The notes beneath the pieces were generated by a model. That model was given only the letters and a program-made list of their open reading frames with translations, searched no databases and was not told where the DNA came from. Positions 11,501-24,043 of a DNA stretch of 64,000 bases are shown here, piece after piece. How positions within the stretch are numbered: position 1 is the stretch's first letter; each line of letters begins with the position of its first letter. Source of the DNA: Caenorhabditis elegans (Eukaryota; Nematoda; Chromadorea; Rhabditida; Rhabditidae); NCBI RefSeq assembly GCF_000002985.6, contig NC_003283.11, positions 8,494,001-8,558,000 on the forward strand, read 5' to 3'. Made by a program: the position numbers and the translations under genes.

Positions 11501-14500
11501 AAATGGTAATCAACAGTTAAAATGTCTAGTATCCAAATCTAATTAGCTGAAATTGTAGCAAAAAATTCATGCTAAAAAAGTCTGAACAGATTTTCAAATG
11601 TGATTGTCTAATATCATGTCTGTCCTTGCCAAGTGATAAAAATCCAGACAAGAACTAGCTAGACAATTACAAGTTCGTAACATGCCATTTTAAGTATTTA
11701 CCCGACTGCAGAGAGAAACTGAAGTTATTGTACTTTAAAACTAAATTGTGAGGTTCAAAACAAGAACAGATAAGGATGATGATGAATTTGCCACAAAAAA
11801 TAATTGCTGTTAAGAATTTAACGAATTCTGATACCATTTCTAAACCTTCCTTGGTTTGGAATCTGTTAATTGAAAAACTTTTTCTGGAGATGATTAAGAC
11901 ATGCTCAAAATTCGTCAAGATAGGCCAGTTGTCGAAAAACCAAAAATTAAAAGAGACCTCATTGAAAAAAAACTGACAAAAAAGCTACGCGAGGCGAGAA
12001 GAAGATTAAAAATAATCGGAAATTGGATTCAATGGCTTCACGGATTGCCATTTGTGTGCCTTTAAACTGAAAAAGAGGGAAAAGGAAACGGGCGGCGCGT
12101 GGGAAATTTTCAGCTGAAAGCCAAGTTCACAAAATCTGAAAAAAAATTGGAGACTGAAAATGAGATTTGGAAGTAAATTTGATTAATCACGAGACAAAAA
12201 CTTCTTGCAGCAAACAATGTTCTGATCTATGGGTTACTCTAAAATCTTGCTCCAAAATAATAAAATCAGGCACATTTGGGGTGTGGGAACCCGTGAATGT
12301 TGTCAAGGAACCACTGAGTGGGTGTTTTTGTGAGAAATGGAGTATGATTGAGAACTTTGATTCAGAACTCACTAGTTAGCAGTGATGCGAGTTATTTTAT
12401 ACGAATCGTGTTGGAGAGCAATATGATCAAGATCTCAAACCTAACAGAATTGTTTTGTGGCTCAAATGAGAAGCTAGAAATACATAGAAAAGTCACCTCT
12501 ACAAGCAGGTGAAGTAAATGCAGAAATTTTGAAAAATACATGACTTAAAAGGAGGTTGTACTTTACGGTCTCATAGACAGAAATGACAAGAAAGATTTTT
12601 TTTTGTGAGACAACGGATATTAATGTGAAAATATTTCAATTTCAATTACAACTGAGAAATTTGAACAAAAACTTGAGCTGAACATAGTAAACATTAAAGT
12701 GAATTCTTGTGAAAGGGAAAATTAAAGCCCAATTGAATCAACTGGTACACCTGATACACTCTAAAAAGGCACTTGTTCATTTAAATGATTGGTGCGTTTT
12801 TAGACGGCTTTTTAAATGGAAGGGGTTCTAAATCCTTTTGTTATTTTCTATAAAGCGAGAAATATCAGATTACTGATTACAAGAATTTCAAAGAAATCAA
12901 GAACTCAAAAAAAAAACTAAAGCTACTGTATTCGTTGAAAGAATGAGATCTATTCAAAGTCAGGAAACTTTGTGAATTGAAGAAAATGTTTCTGAAAATG
13001 GAAAATGGAAAACAATTTATGGGAAAAAAGCAAAACAATATTTCGAGTGTAAATTCAGATTTTTTGAATTGCTACATACTACGGAAGCAAGAAAATGAGA
13101 ACTGGAAGAACAAAGATCTATCCATGAATAAGTTTAGAGGAATTTTAATTAAAAATATGTCCTATCACAATAGAAAAAGCAATTTTGTGGTGTGCTTGGT
13201 GTGAAGAATCAAAAACTCAAGAACTTACAGAGAAGTGATGTCATTGTTATTGTGATTGACTTTCTTCTTCTCGCTTCGAGATCTGCATATTGGAAGATGT
13301 GCTGCACCGGGTAGATAGTTGACCATATTCTGACTGAAACAAGTTGTAAGAAAAATTTCAGAATTATTTTATTCAATAAATAATGGAGGAAGGTTACGGT
13401 AGTATTATACCGTTAAAGGAAGAAGGGTCTCATTTCAAAAACCCGTATTCAAATAATTTTATGGTTAAAAAAACGAGTGGTTTGAAAATTGTGACAGATG
13501 GTGGTTTGACGTGATTCAATGAACAGAGAGGTTCGAAACCCCACATTTTTGTGTTCTATGTCTTCTCTGAATCTCTAACTGGTTGTCATGGATAAGCGTA
13601 AATCAAATCGCAAAAAAAAGAGACTGAAAAAAAGAAAAAGAAATGCAGAATGAAATAAATGAAAAGTCGGAATCAAATAGGGGTGTTGTGATTAAATTTT
13701 GTCGACGGAAGCTGGGAGCGGCGGATAACAATGACCCAGGTGAATGGGAGAGAGAAAACAGGATGTTTGGTGGAAAATGGCTTGGTTACCATCTGAAAAC
13801 AATTGAATTTTGCTTTGGATTGGAATTCCGGACAGGGAAATTTTCGAATATAAGAGGAATGCATGGGGGACTTGTTATTAAAACTTGAATAAAAACGCTT
13901 TCAGAATCTACCATTTTGTTTCAGACGATGAGAAAATTATGATCTAGTTTATGTATTTTTTGTGAAATGATCGAGAGATATTTGTGGCACACAATATGCT
14001 TTTTTCCAACATTCTTTATTTATCAAAAAAAAAACTTTAATTTTAATTTGTTTTTCTTGAACATCAAATCTCTGACAAAAAATGCTTTTGAGAATGCACT
14101 TGAATCTGATCTATTTTTTCTGTTATTACACAATTTTGAATAACTCTAAATTCTGGAAGTGAACACTTATGTTTTCACTTGAACTCCTGGCAACCGTATG
14201 CCAACAATGACAATTGGCCTGAGAACTTCCTTTCAAATAATGAATAATTCAAACCAAAGAGCGGAGATTAAATCAAACCATTGTGATCGTGAGAAGCCTC
14301 AAAAAACATTTGAGATGTGTGACTTGGAGGTGCTAGAATCTATTATGCTTTTTCAGATTTGTCTGAACGAAATCGGTAGATTTTCTAACTTTTAGTTCAA
14401 AGTTTATACAGACAGAATAATATTTAAAATCTGCTCTAAAAGTTCGAGTGACGTAGGAATGTAAAAAGTGAGATGACTAGACTGAAATTGGATGAAATCA

Positions 14501-15036
14501 GTAAAATAATAAAAAATCCTAAAATAATCCTAAACAAACAGCATTTTAGAGTTTTTTCCATAAAATATTCAAGAGTTTTCAAATTTAAAAGCATTACCAA
14601 TAATAATTTTTATCTTAAATTAAATTTACTGTTTTTAAACATTCCATAGATCTTGAAGTTCAGTAATAGTTTTGAAATCTTCGACAACAGGATTGCCTGA
14701 AAAATCTCTTTAAAAAGGCAAGCTTACTAGTATAGTTCCGAAACTAGAAAACAATATGGATTTTGTGCCAGAACTCTGAAATAGAAGTACCCGAAATAAC
14801 AAGAAACTAAATAACGAAAGCGAACTCACTGGGGAACGGTGTTTTATCCAAAGCCAAAAACATTTCGATCTAGATAAATGTACTTTCATGACTAATTGTC
14901 ATGAATATAAGTGCGAAATCTTTCAGATCCTTTTGGGAAAGATCACATGCTTTCACAAATTTTCAATTCGTTAGACAACATCACTATTTTCAAAACATCA
15001 TTTAATAGTTTCAAATGTTACTCACTTTTGATTCAT
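8591..15036 (-). CDS. Unrecognised 163-aa protein, five exons spread over 6.4 kb
   Basis: I assembled this from minus-strand exons 15036-15026, 13333-13229, 10615-10515, 10470-10386 and 8780-8591. All have GT/AG borders and compatible phases; the total is 492 nt with a single stop. The first exon is only 11 nt (ATG AAT CAA AA), so the start is the weakest part. The protein is basic and Ser/Lys/Arg-rich, with short motifs such as RSRSEKKK, KEERCREFC and KTCTIRPWSRTQDELRKF. I see no signal peptide or membrane segment, and I do not recognise the family. Introns of 1.6, 2.6 and 1.7 kb are long for a worm gene of this size, suggesting regulatory content or further alternative exons. It is convergent with pxn-1 and its 5' end faces the esterase-like gene. 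Confidence 0.6.
10616..13228 (-). other. 2.6-kb intron of the small minus-strand gene
   Basis: This is the longest intron in the window, AT-rich throughout, with only short scattered open frames. I found no exon with coding character and consistent splice sites on either strand, and no tRNA or repeat that I can name. Confidence 0.4.
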
Positions 15037-16236
15037 GAATTTTGTGATGGAAGAAACGAAAATAGATATTACTAAGGTAACAAAGATGAATTTAAATCTA
15101 TGTTTATTCCAGACAAAATAAAAATATGATTTTAGAAAAGTTGTCTTCAAAACAAAAAAATGGGACAGGAAACCATATATTTTAAATTTGACTTTTGAGA
15201 TTTAAAATGTATTTCCAGTTTTTAATGAATGATGTTTGAAATATTTGAGACATCTAACAGGAATTTTGAAATTAAAGCTTATACGAGCAGGTGCTTTATG
15301 GAAAATGAAAAATTGAGACGAATTGAATTAACGATGAAAATTAGAAATTACAATAATTGAAATATTGCTGTGAAAAATCTGAGAATACACACCACAAAAT
15401 GTTTTGAAAAATCAACAAAATTGGAACCAGGTTTGATAGATTGAAAAAGTTGAAAAAATTATTGTTCTGCTCAAATGAATTTTGCTAATATGTAAATTTT
15501 CTCATTTTTTTCGAGAAAAGAACTAGAGAAAATTTCAATAACAGCATGCACTGCGTGCACACGGATTGAGTGCATTATATGTTTGCCAAAAAACTGAAAT
15601 TGCCTAGAGTCAGTTTGTTGGCTATAAGTGGAGTAAAGTCTGATTAAAAATTAGTTATTCCCTGGAATTCTGATAGTGAGTCATTTTAGTTTGAGAACTT
15701 TTGACTTCCAGCTTCATAGTTATTTTCCTTCGGCACGATAAATGCTGGATTAACGCCAGAAAGTTCTCGAAAATGGAATGATATCAATGAATCATGTAGA
15801 TATGTAGATAGCTTTAAAATGCATTTCTCCTTCATTTGTCAGCTGGTTTTGAACAATTTGGAAGCGCAAAGTATGACACAATAGCTTTGTTTGTATGATC
15901 ATATGATTATATGAGAGCTGGAAAAATGTCAACCGATTTAGGCAGAAGAATGCTTATCTAAATCAAGTTTTCTCAATAGAAACACATGTAACCTCATTTC
16001 TAAATTACCTGGTGAGACCCCTGTTTGGTTTTTATAGGTTGTAGGTCGGTGCAGGGCTACGAAGGACCTCTCTCATGTATTCTAATTTTAACCTTGCCAA
16101 CAGTATGGCATTCTTTATACCACCAAAAATCAAATGTGGTCTCAAATAATTTGCATTTTGAAATATGGTTTTCAATTATCAATACACAGCAACACACTAT
16201 CTCTTCTCCCAAATCTCAAATCAGTTCAAATCATAA
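15037..16236. promoter_or_regulatory. Divergent intergenic region
   Basis: This region lies between the start of the small minus-strand gene and the start of the esterase-like gene, so it should hold both promoters. The sequence is AT-rich. A short palindromic patch (GCATGCACTGCGTGCAC) lies around 15545. I see no coding exon. Confidence 0.4.
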
Positions 16237-18663
16237 ATGCCAGTTTATCAATCACTCTTCTTTATTTTGCTTTACTTTGTTGATCATATGCCATCTGCAA
16301 AAATTCGAATAACGTAACTTCCTTTTCTTTTGAATCATTCATATGTCTGTTCTGATTTCAGTAACGGAGTCATCGAAGGCCGAGAGCTGACAGCCACGTA
16401 CTCATTATATGGAAATCAGACGAGTGTCGTGTTTTTGGGCATTCCACATATTGAACCGCCAGTTGGAAAATTGAGATTCAGAAAACCGAAACCTTACAGA
16501 AATACATGGAATAATACTCTAGAAACAAAAGAATTTAAGCCAACGTGTTTTAGAAATTTTGTGTGAGAATTTTTACTTTTAAACCATTTTTCATTACTTC
16601 CTTTAAAAAATCAGTTCCAGAGCAGCAGACGGATCAACTTCAGAAGACTGTCTTTACATCAACGTCTACTCAAATAAATATTGCATAGAAAACGTAAAGC
16701 ATTAAAAAATGAAACAAAAACAGTTATTTTTACTTTGTTGAACTACATCTAAGCGATCGTAACATAGTCAACGTGAAGGGTACGGTAGGGATTATGGTAG
16801 GAATCGTACGATAACAGTAAATTGTCGTTGTGTTTTCGGATATTTTTCGTTATTAGGAATTATTAATATTTTCAGAAGAACTGTTCTGTAATGGTTGTTG
16901 TGCCAAGTGGTTTAGTGCAAAGCCACGGTTCATTTTTTAATGATACAATCATTAACAATTTTGTTGGTCAAAACCGCAATATTGTGGTGGTTACTGTACC
17001 ATATCGTCTTGGTATATTTGGATCTCCTAACTTACCAGGAAACGTGAAAAATATTTTAGAGAAAAATTTGATGTTGTATGGTAAGATATAACCTGGAGAC
17101 TTCAGCTCGCAACTTAAAAATTACAGATGTTATCGAAGGATGTAATTGGGTTGACCGAGAAATTGGAAATTTCGGAGGAGATTCGAGTAAAATTACTTAT
17201 TTCGGACATCGTTCTGGTGCTACAATTGGGGCAATTTTGAGTCTTTTGCCGGAATCAGAGAATCTTTTTCATCAAATGATTTTGATGAGCACTCCGTTGT
17301 ATATGCAATCAAAAAGTGAGATTAACAACAACTACAACATAATTTTATATTTCAAATTTTTAGCGGCGAACTCTAAATCTTTCCTGAAAGTTGTAAAACA
17401 AGTTGGATGTGATGAAAGTATAGAAAACGTTGATATCATTGAATGTATGAGAAAAGTACGTGCGGAAAATTTTGTAGACACTCACAATCAATTGAATGAG
17501 GAAAACGAAGATTCATTGAATTTTGTTATTGATGGAGTGGTAACTGACTAATTTACTTTCATGTTACTTTCAAATTTTTCAGCTCTTGCGAGACGAACCT
17601 AGACGAATCTTGGAAAGCGGAAATTTTAAAAAGATTCCACTTTTGATAGGGACAGTTCCACATGAAGTTCTCTATACTCGATATATGATTGATAAAGAAA
17701 ATGGAATCAAAATGAAAGAACTTTTGGAATTGTGTGAATTATTTGGTTTTGTGGGAGCTTATGAAAAACCGTATGGTTTTGTTGAACAATGTGTTGAATT
17801 TTATATGAAAAGTAGGGATTTTCTCTTTGAAAATAAAAATATTTTTAAAACTTCCAGACTCCACAACAGCGACTTTTCTTGATGATTATATATTCCATGT
17901 TCCAACTTCGTATCTAGCAAGAAAACATTCTTCTGAAAAGCCGGTATATTTGTACAGTTTCACTTATCAGGATATTCAATTGTCTATGGAAAAATCTTCA
18001 GATTTTGTGAGTCATGAAAATAAGATTTTGACAAAAAAAAACGGTGAAAATTAAAAGAATGAATCAGAGTGGAAACATCACGGAGAAAGATTTGAGAATA
18101 GAAAATATTTACACTGAATTAATATCCAGATTTGTGAATTATGGTGCACCATATGGAGATGAATGGAGCAAATTGAATCCCAAAATTATGAAATATTACG
18201 ATATAGATTTTAATGATAAATATGAAATGGCTGGGATGAGATATGGATTTCATGAAAAATCATTCGAATTCTGGGACGATACGGCAAAAGAGTAAGTGCT
18301 CATAAATCCTATTTTTGTGGCAATATTCAATAATCATTTTGATAATAATTAGAACATTTTCAGATATGGTGGAGTTTTTACTTTTAGTAATGATCAACCT
18401 AAATCATTCGACACGTTCCCTGTCTGGGAGTTTGCCAAATTGAAGAATTATGTCAAAACTGGAAGTGGTGCTCACAAAATTCCGAAGGAAATTGAAAAGT
18501 TTATAGCTCATAAGAAAAACGGTAATTATTATTTGATATCTTATGGAATTTGTATTATTTAGAATACGACGTACGCATGAAGAATTCAATATACCTACAA
18601 AAGATTCAAATGGATCCATCTGTTATTCCTGTCAATTATTTTTTTTTAATTGAGTGTAATTAG
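16237..18663 (+). CDS. Carboxylesterase/neuroligin-fold protein lacking the catalytic serine
   Basis: Exons are 16237-16313, 16362-16562, 16615-16693, 16876-17080, 17127-17315, 17364-17539, 17583-17811, 17858-18006, 18068-18291, 18364-18521 and 18563-18663, giving 595 aa, normal for the family. I chose the ATG at 16237 because it opens a hydrophobic signal peptide (MPVYQSLFFILLYFVDH) that splices in frame. Family marks: FLGIPHIEPPVGKLRFRKP near the N-terminus, SEDCLYINVY, and VPYRLGIFG. The nucleophile elbow, normally G-E-S-A-G, reads G-H-R-S-G, so the serine position is Arg. The oxyanion HGGG segment is also replaced (VVVPSGLVQSHG). Inference: a secreted, catalytically dead member, as in neuroligins and gliotactin-like adhesion proteins. 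No transmembrane segment is visible at the C-terminus. Confidence 0.85.
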
Positions 18664-18746
18664 GAAAGTTTCCAAAATTGAGATTTTTATGATTTTACCA
18701 ATTCATTAACAATATCATAACAATAAAAAAATAGTTTAAATCTTCA

Positions 18747-19461
18747 TTACTCCGCTTTGTTGATTCGTTTCATTCGATTCTCTCTCAATTCTCGATCCCA
18801 CGTGGCAAACGGTTCCATTTTCAAAACGCCTACTGTGCTCGTGAAGAACTGTTGTAGGTCAATTTCTGAAAATAAGATAATGAAAAATCGTGAAATTAAT
18901 TGCTTGTTCAGTTAGAGTCCAAGTGTTCAATGAATTCCTTACCGTGAGTTTTCTCATATTTATCAGCTTGCACAATCATGTCAAACTTGTCGAGATGTTT
19001 CACAACTCTAGCTGTCAATGATGAAGCTTCTTCGTATTCTTTCCAGAGCATTGTCCACTCCTCGCCAACATTTGGAACGAATGAAGCGATTGTATTGATA
19101 GCCTGAAAAGTGATTTGAGATATTTTTGAAGCAACTTTCTACAGAATTTTGATTTTAATCAGAATCAAGAAATTATCTTTTTCTCTAAATCAAATTTGTC
19201 TTGATCAGAAACTCCGCAATGTGGAGTGATATCCCCAGCGATAGCCTCTCCAATATCATGTACAAGAGCCATCTTCACAGTCCGAATTGCATCTAATCCA
19301 TCAATTTGTCCTTCCAGTGCCATTGCGAGTACAGCCATTCGATACATGTGGCAGGCTACAGTTTCTGGTTCAGGAACTCCACATTTTACCCAGCCGGTTC
19401 GCTTGAGATGTTTCAAATTGTCAAGAACATCTAGCAATTCGAAGATTTTAACAGAAGACAT
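18747..19461 (-). CDS. HD-domain phosphohydrolase, HDDC2 (5'-deoxynucleotidase) homolog
   Basis: Minus-strand exons 19461-19177, 19102-18943 and 18865-18747 give 187 aa, close to human HDDC2. Motifs: RTGWVKCGVPEPETVACHMYR (metal His) and ALVHDIGEAIAGDI (the HD pair), followed by the conserved segment EEWTMLWKEYEEASS. HDDC2/YfbR enzymes are metal-dependent 5'-nucleotidases acting on deoxyribonucleoside monophosphates. Homology requires exon 1 to run through LEKK, but the next bases are ATAATTTC, not a GT donor. The only canonical alternative, GTTTCT at 19212, would delete 12 conserved residues in frame. So either splicing is non-canonical or a shorter protein is made. The 3' end lies 83 bp from that of the convergent esterase-like gene. 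Confidence 0.85.
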
Positions 19462-20359
19462 CTGTGTGGAAATATGGCTTAATTGTAATAGAATCTTATA
19501 ATATCTACGAGGTATTCAATAATTCGACTGAACAGCTAAAAAAGGTGACACTGAGAAAACGTTAAAGAAAATATTATGCAATTTAAGACGCGTTTATAAT
19601 TTAATAGTCTAAAACTCTCCAGAAAGGTCTCAAGACTCAATACATACACAAAAGTATGAAATGAAATATAAATTGAAAAGAGAAATGAAAATTGGAGCGG
19701 AGTCGGCAAACGGGTGGAGCTTGAACTGGTTTGATGGTGTTCACAGGAAAGTGGGTATATATGCAACGGCAAAAGATAATGAACGGGGACACAATACAAA
19801 GGGATAGCCGGATTGATTTTAATTTAAAAAAAGTGAACTGGGAAAAAAGGTTAAACTATTACTAGGAAATAACGGAGTGTAGATTGAGACTTAGACGTTC
19901 TTAATTGAACCAGAAGAGTTATGGGATGTTTGGGGCAAGTTTAAAGAGAGAGAAATGGAAATTGAGAGAAAAGAAATAGGCCCGAATGAAAACAGGAAGA
20001 GAGCTTAACACGGGGAAAACATTGAGAAAAGATCTCGACACGAAAATTTGTTGGTTGCGGAAAACTTGGCAAAAACGATATGATTATATTGAAAGGATAG
20101 GCTGTTCTTACAGTAAAAAGATTAAAAAGTAGTTGATAATTACACAAGAACGAGGTGCATGAAGCGCGGAATAACAATAATACGAAAATAATTAAAAATT
20201 GAACGAAGGTTTTAGAAATTGAATACTTGTGGAGCAAAAGTGATTGAACCATTTGGATGATTGATGATGATAAATAAGAAATCCGTTTTTAATGACATCT
20301 GAAAATCAATGAATTGATTGTTAAATAACAGAAGCAAATCTTACCGTTTATATGATAGA
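19462..20359. other. Intergenic region between the HD gene and the ankyrin gene
   Basis: About 0.9 kb, purine-rich on the plus strand (many GAAA/GAGA runs around 19670-20000). It holds the promoter of the HD gene and the 3' flank of the ankyrin gene. No coding exon or RNA gene seen. Confidence 0.5.
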
Positions 20360-23300
20360 TCAATCAGTTTTCGTTTTGTTTGAAGATACCGGAGGCTTGT
20401 CAAAATCTTTCATAGAATTTGATGGGAAGCGGTGTACAACAGTCTTGTCCTTCACATACACCTGCGAACTGGATGAAGCCGAATTAGAAGAAGACACAGA
20501 TGTTGTTGCTTCGCCTCGAACCGATTTACTCTTTTTCAAGGCTATAGCTGACTCAATATCAGCAACTATCCCACGAACTCGATTATCTCTCATTTCCACT
20601 TCATTTCGTCGTGCCGCTTCTTCGATCACCTTCTCGGTTCTCATTCTAGCGACTTTCTCGGCTATCATATCAGTTCTCGGATCCCTTGGTCTCAAGTTAA
20701 AAGAATTGGGAGAACTTTCGAAAGCCGGATTAATCGGCTGTGGTTGTTCCCGAACAACAATTTGAACAGCTTGAACCATGAAGAAACAATCTTTGAATCG
20801 ATTTCCTTCAGTTTCCGGAATCGTGAGATTCACCGTGACATTCACTTGCTTGGACTTTGTCTCTAAATTATCTAAAAAATTGCGTAAATTTTCAGGGAAA
20901 TGGAAACTTACTTGAAATAATTGGAGGCAAATTGTAAGCATATATGATTCCATTATGTTCAAATGAGAAGAATGGTTCCAGAATTTCTCGGCGATCGACG
21001 TTTCCGTCTCCAAAGCTAATTCTGAAATAAATTCAATTATTTTATGAAGGTTCCTCATATGATTAACATACGAAACAGATTCTCCAAGTAGTTTAATCGG
21101 TCGGCAGCCTTTTAAATCATCTTTGTATTCAACACGAACACCTCCACTTGCAATACGCTTCTTCTCTTTCGCAGCAATTCTTTCAGCAGTTGCAAGAGCA
21201 TCAGTAACCATCGGAACTCGAACAATATGTGGGAAATTGGCAGGCATTGTAGTGTCAAATCGATTGTATTGACAAGGTATGAGGAAGAGAACCTGACAAA
21301 TGTGAATATTTATAGTTTTAAGATAATTCGAAAAGAAAAAGACTTACCACTGGCTCTTCTTCGAATTCACTTCTCTCGATCACCATTTGGAATGATTTCT
21401 GAAAGAATTTCGAATAAAATTTATTTGTAGTATTTCAGAGTTATATAGAGTTATAGAGTTATAATAATTTCCAAAACTATTCTTAAAACAAAAAATTTAG
21501 ACTAAATAGTTTTTTTTTTAATTTTCATACAAACCTTAACAAATGTACGATTTTGTACAACCACCAATCTATCTAGAATGTCTTGTCCGATGCGAACTTG
21601 ATGAAGACCTGATTTTACAGAATGTACACCCAGCTTGACTCGTCCATCGGCGTCAATAATAATGGCTTCAACCCATGAAACAAACGAGTTGTTCAGAGCC
21701 CTCAAACGTTGATTGATAAATTCTCGTGCTTTGTACGAAATGCTTTTTGCTTGATAATCATGATATTCGGAGAGCTCTTTGTTCTGAAAAAATATTATGA
21801 TTGCTTTTAATATCAATTTTAAATCTAGAAATTTATAGGTAAGTACTTCAAAAGTGTTGATATTTTTGATAAACATTTAAAAAAATACCGCTGCCTGTCG
21901 AGGTGTTCTTGGCTGAACATGATTCAGTGACAACGATCCTCCAATATCAGCTCCATGCCACATCAATTGTCGAGCAATCAGACTAGTGTGTCTTCGGATA
22001 GCTAATGCAACTGGAGATTTATGAAGATCATTCAGCTCATTTAGTGGAGCTCCGTTACGCAGAAGAACATCGACTTGGCACGGTGAACCTGTCATTGCAG
22101 CGAAATGAAGAAGTGTATTTCCACCAGAAAATTTGTGACTCAAATGTATATTCTTGTTGGCGGTCGTATGTATCAAGAAGTGAAGTATTGAGCATTTCCG
22201 ATGCTTGTCTTCGTAACATGGTTTCTCTCCAGGACATGTTGAGGCAAGATGCATTAAAATTGAGCAGGCACGTTCCTCAGTCACATCGTCTTCAAACTTT
22301 TCGAGAAATAAATTAGTGCTCCAGTCAAGAGTTTGGGTCACAACATATGTGATACGAGCTTGACGAGAAAGAGAATCGAATCGTGGAAAACAATCACTGA
22401 ATACATAGTTTTGTTTCCGACGAACGATGATTCGTTCAATTTCTCCAAATCGAAGAAGAACTTGTCGCAAATCGAGATCTCTCAGTGCAATAATCATATT
22501 CTTTTGAAATTCATCATCCGTATTTTCGATCATATTTTCAAGGGCTTTCTTGTGATCCATCATAATGGCAACATAGGTTTCATCTTGAGAAGTTTGATCC
22601 ATGTCTGCATTGGAAACAAAATCACTCCGCCAATTGATTATTTTTGCTCCAGATTTCACGTAATCTGTGTATTGGTACTTCATAAATGGTTTTGCACCAT
22701 TAATCGTCAAGGTGTGAGGCTCTGGATCTGGAATTCCCGATGCTGCTATACCGTATCCCATCCGATGAAGTGGTTTCAGTGCAGCTGGAAGGCCGGTGTA
22801 ATTTCCACTGAAAAACAAAAATTATTTAAGATTATGAACAACTTGATTTCTTACATTGTATTAACGTTCCGTAAATATCTCATTTGAGAATTTTTATGTA
22901 GATCAGTGTAATGCATTGGAGGACCAAGTTCATCTTCATGGCGCAAATACGGAATGGCTACCGTATCCTGTCCGAGCATACTTTGAGCAGCTGCATTCGT
23001 TCCTCGAACCACCATTTCTCCATCTCGAACATTATCACCGGACCATTCATTGAAGTGATGAACATGAAGATTATTTCGCTCTTTTTCAACAACATATTCT
23101 ATCGGATTTTTCGTGCGTTCTTTTTGACCTGGATAGATTGGCGCTGGTGCTCCGGAAATCTCGAATTCTTTCCTTTCGAGCTCTTTTCTTTGTTTCTTTG
23201 TCAATTGTTTTTGTTTGAAGTTGTTCTTCGCAGTCTTTCCATTTTGTTTTGAACTGCTACACGACGGCTGCAATTTTTTAAAATTAAGCTCTTTCTGACA

Positions 23301-23592
23301 CCTGGTTCAAAAAATTATTTTCAATTCCTACCTGAGCAGGTTCTCTATTCGGATAGCTTCCAGAAGTTGATGGACCATCATCTCTTTCTTGATCCGAGAT
23401 AGGAACTATGTGAGTGAATTCTGTGATTGGAACACCATGTACATTGTCGACAATTCGCACCGGTCTGTTCTTTGCATTTTCATCCATCAATTTCCGCATT
23501 TCTTCTGTTCTATCTCTAATTCTCACGGAGCAATTATTTCCCAAATCGGGGTGGCTGCTGCTGCTCCCTTGTACATTATCACCGCCAGTCAT
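20360..23592 (-). CDS. Ankyrin-repeat protein, 911 aa, eight exons
   Basis: Exons on the minus strand are 23592-23332, 23267-22855, 22807-21889, 21783-21535, 21398-21348, 21292-21072, 21021-20912 and 20871-20360. The last two introns (50 and 40 bp) are needed: reading through them keeps an open frame by chance but changes the protein. The N-terminal ~200 residues are polar and low-complexity, with a Lys/Glu-rich segment (KQLTKKQRKELERKEFE). A folded middle region follows. Ankyrin repeats lie at about 450-520 (GGNTLLHFAAMTGSPCQVDV, then a second repeat ending LMWHGADIGGS). A C-terminal domain ends in a Ser-rich tail. No membrane segment. The start ATG lies 15-20 nt after a TTTCAG acceptor, consistent with trans-splicing. 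I do not recognise a specific ortholog; a scaffold role is only inference. Confidence 0.8.
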
Positions 23593-23670
23593 TGTACCTT
23601 TCTCGTGTTCTGAAATTTGGTTATGTTTATTCAGAAGAAATGGTAAAATTTGGAAAACGGAAATTTCCGA

Positions 23671-23820
23671 GGCGTCCATAGTGCGCAGAAAAAGCGAGGA
23701 GTTTTTCGTTTCGCTATTGATCAATTTCAAAAATTGGGCGTGATCAACCAATCAGAGCCTGCGAAATGTTAAGTTGAGCAATGTGAAAGCGAGTAAACTG
23801 TTCTCCGCACTATGGACGCC
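23671..23820. repeat. Short inverted repeat, MITE-like
   Basis: The arms GGCGTCCATAGTGCG (23671-23685) and CGCACTATGGACGCC (23806-23820) are perfect 15-bp reverse complements separated by 120 bp. Weaker complementarity extends outward (GAAATTTCC on the left, GAAATTCTC on the right). The element lies just upstream of the ankyrin gene's acceptor and could form a stem-loop or be a small non-autonomous transposon. Confidence 0.6.
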
Positions 23821-24043
23821 GCATGAAATTCTCGTTTTCAGCAAACTATTTGACAATTTTCGCGGTACCTCTTTTCCGAATTTTTTTTTCGAGGACTAAT
23901 TTTCTTGATCTACTTCTACAAAAACAAGTTTCTTAAAGTTAATTTTTGTAGATCAAAAATAAATATTGCGCTGAAACAGGAGTTTGAATTGTCCGAAATT
24001 TTTTAAAAACTATCAATTGCGAAATCCCTCGCATTTCAAATAT

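Noticed and set aside
13511-13545. tRNA-like B box (GGTTCGAAACC)
   Set aside because: No A box and no cloverleaf stems at the expected distance.
20871-21072. Uninterrupted open frame through the last two introns of the ankyrin gene
   Set aside because: The frame is open by chance. Both introns have proper GT/AG borders, and removing 50 and 40 bp restores the frame to give a more conserved-looking sequence.
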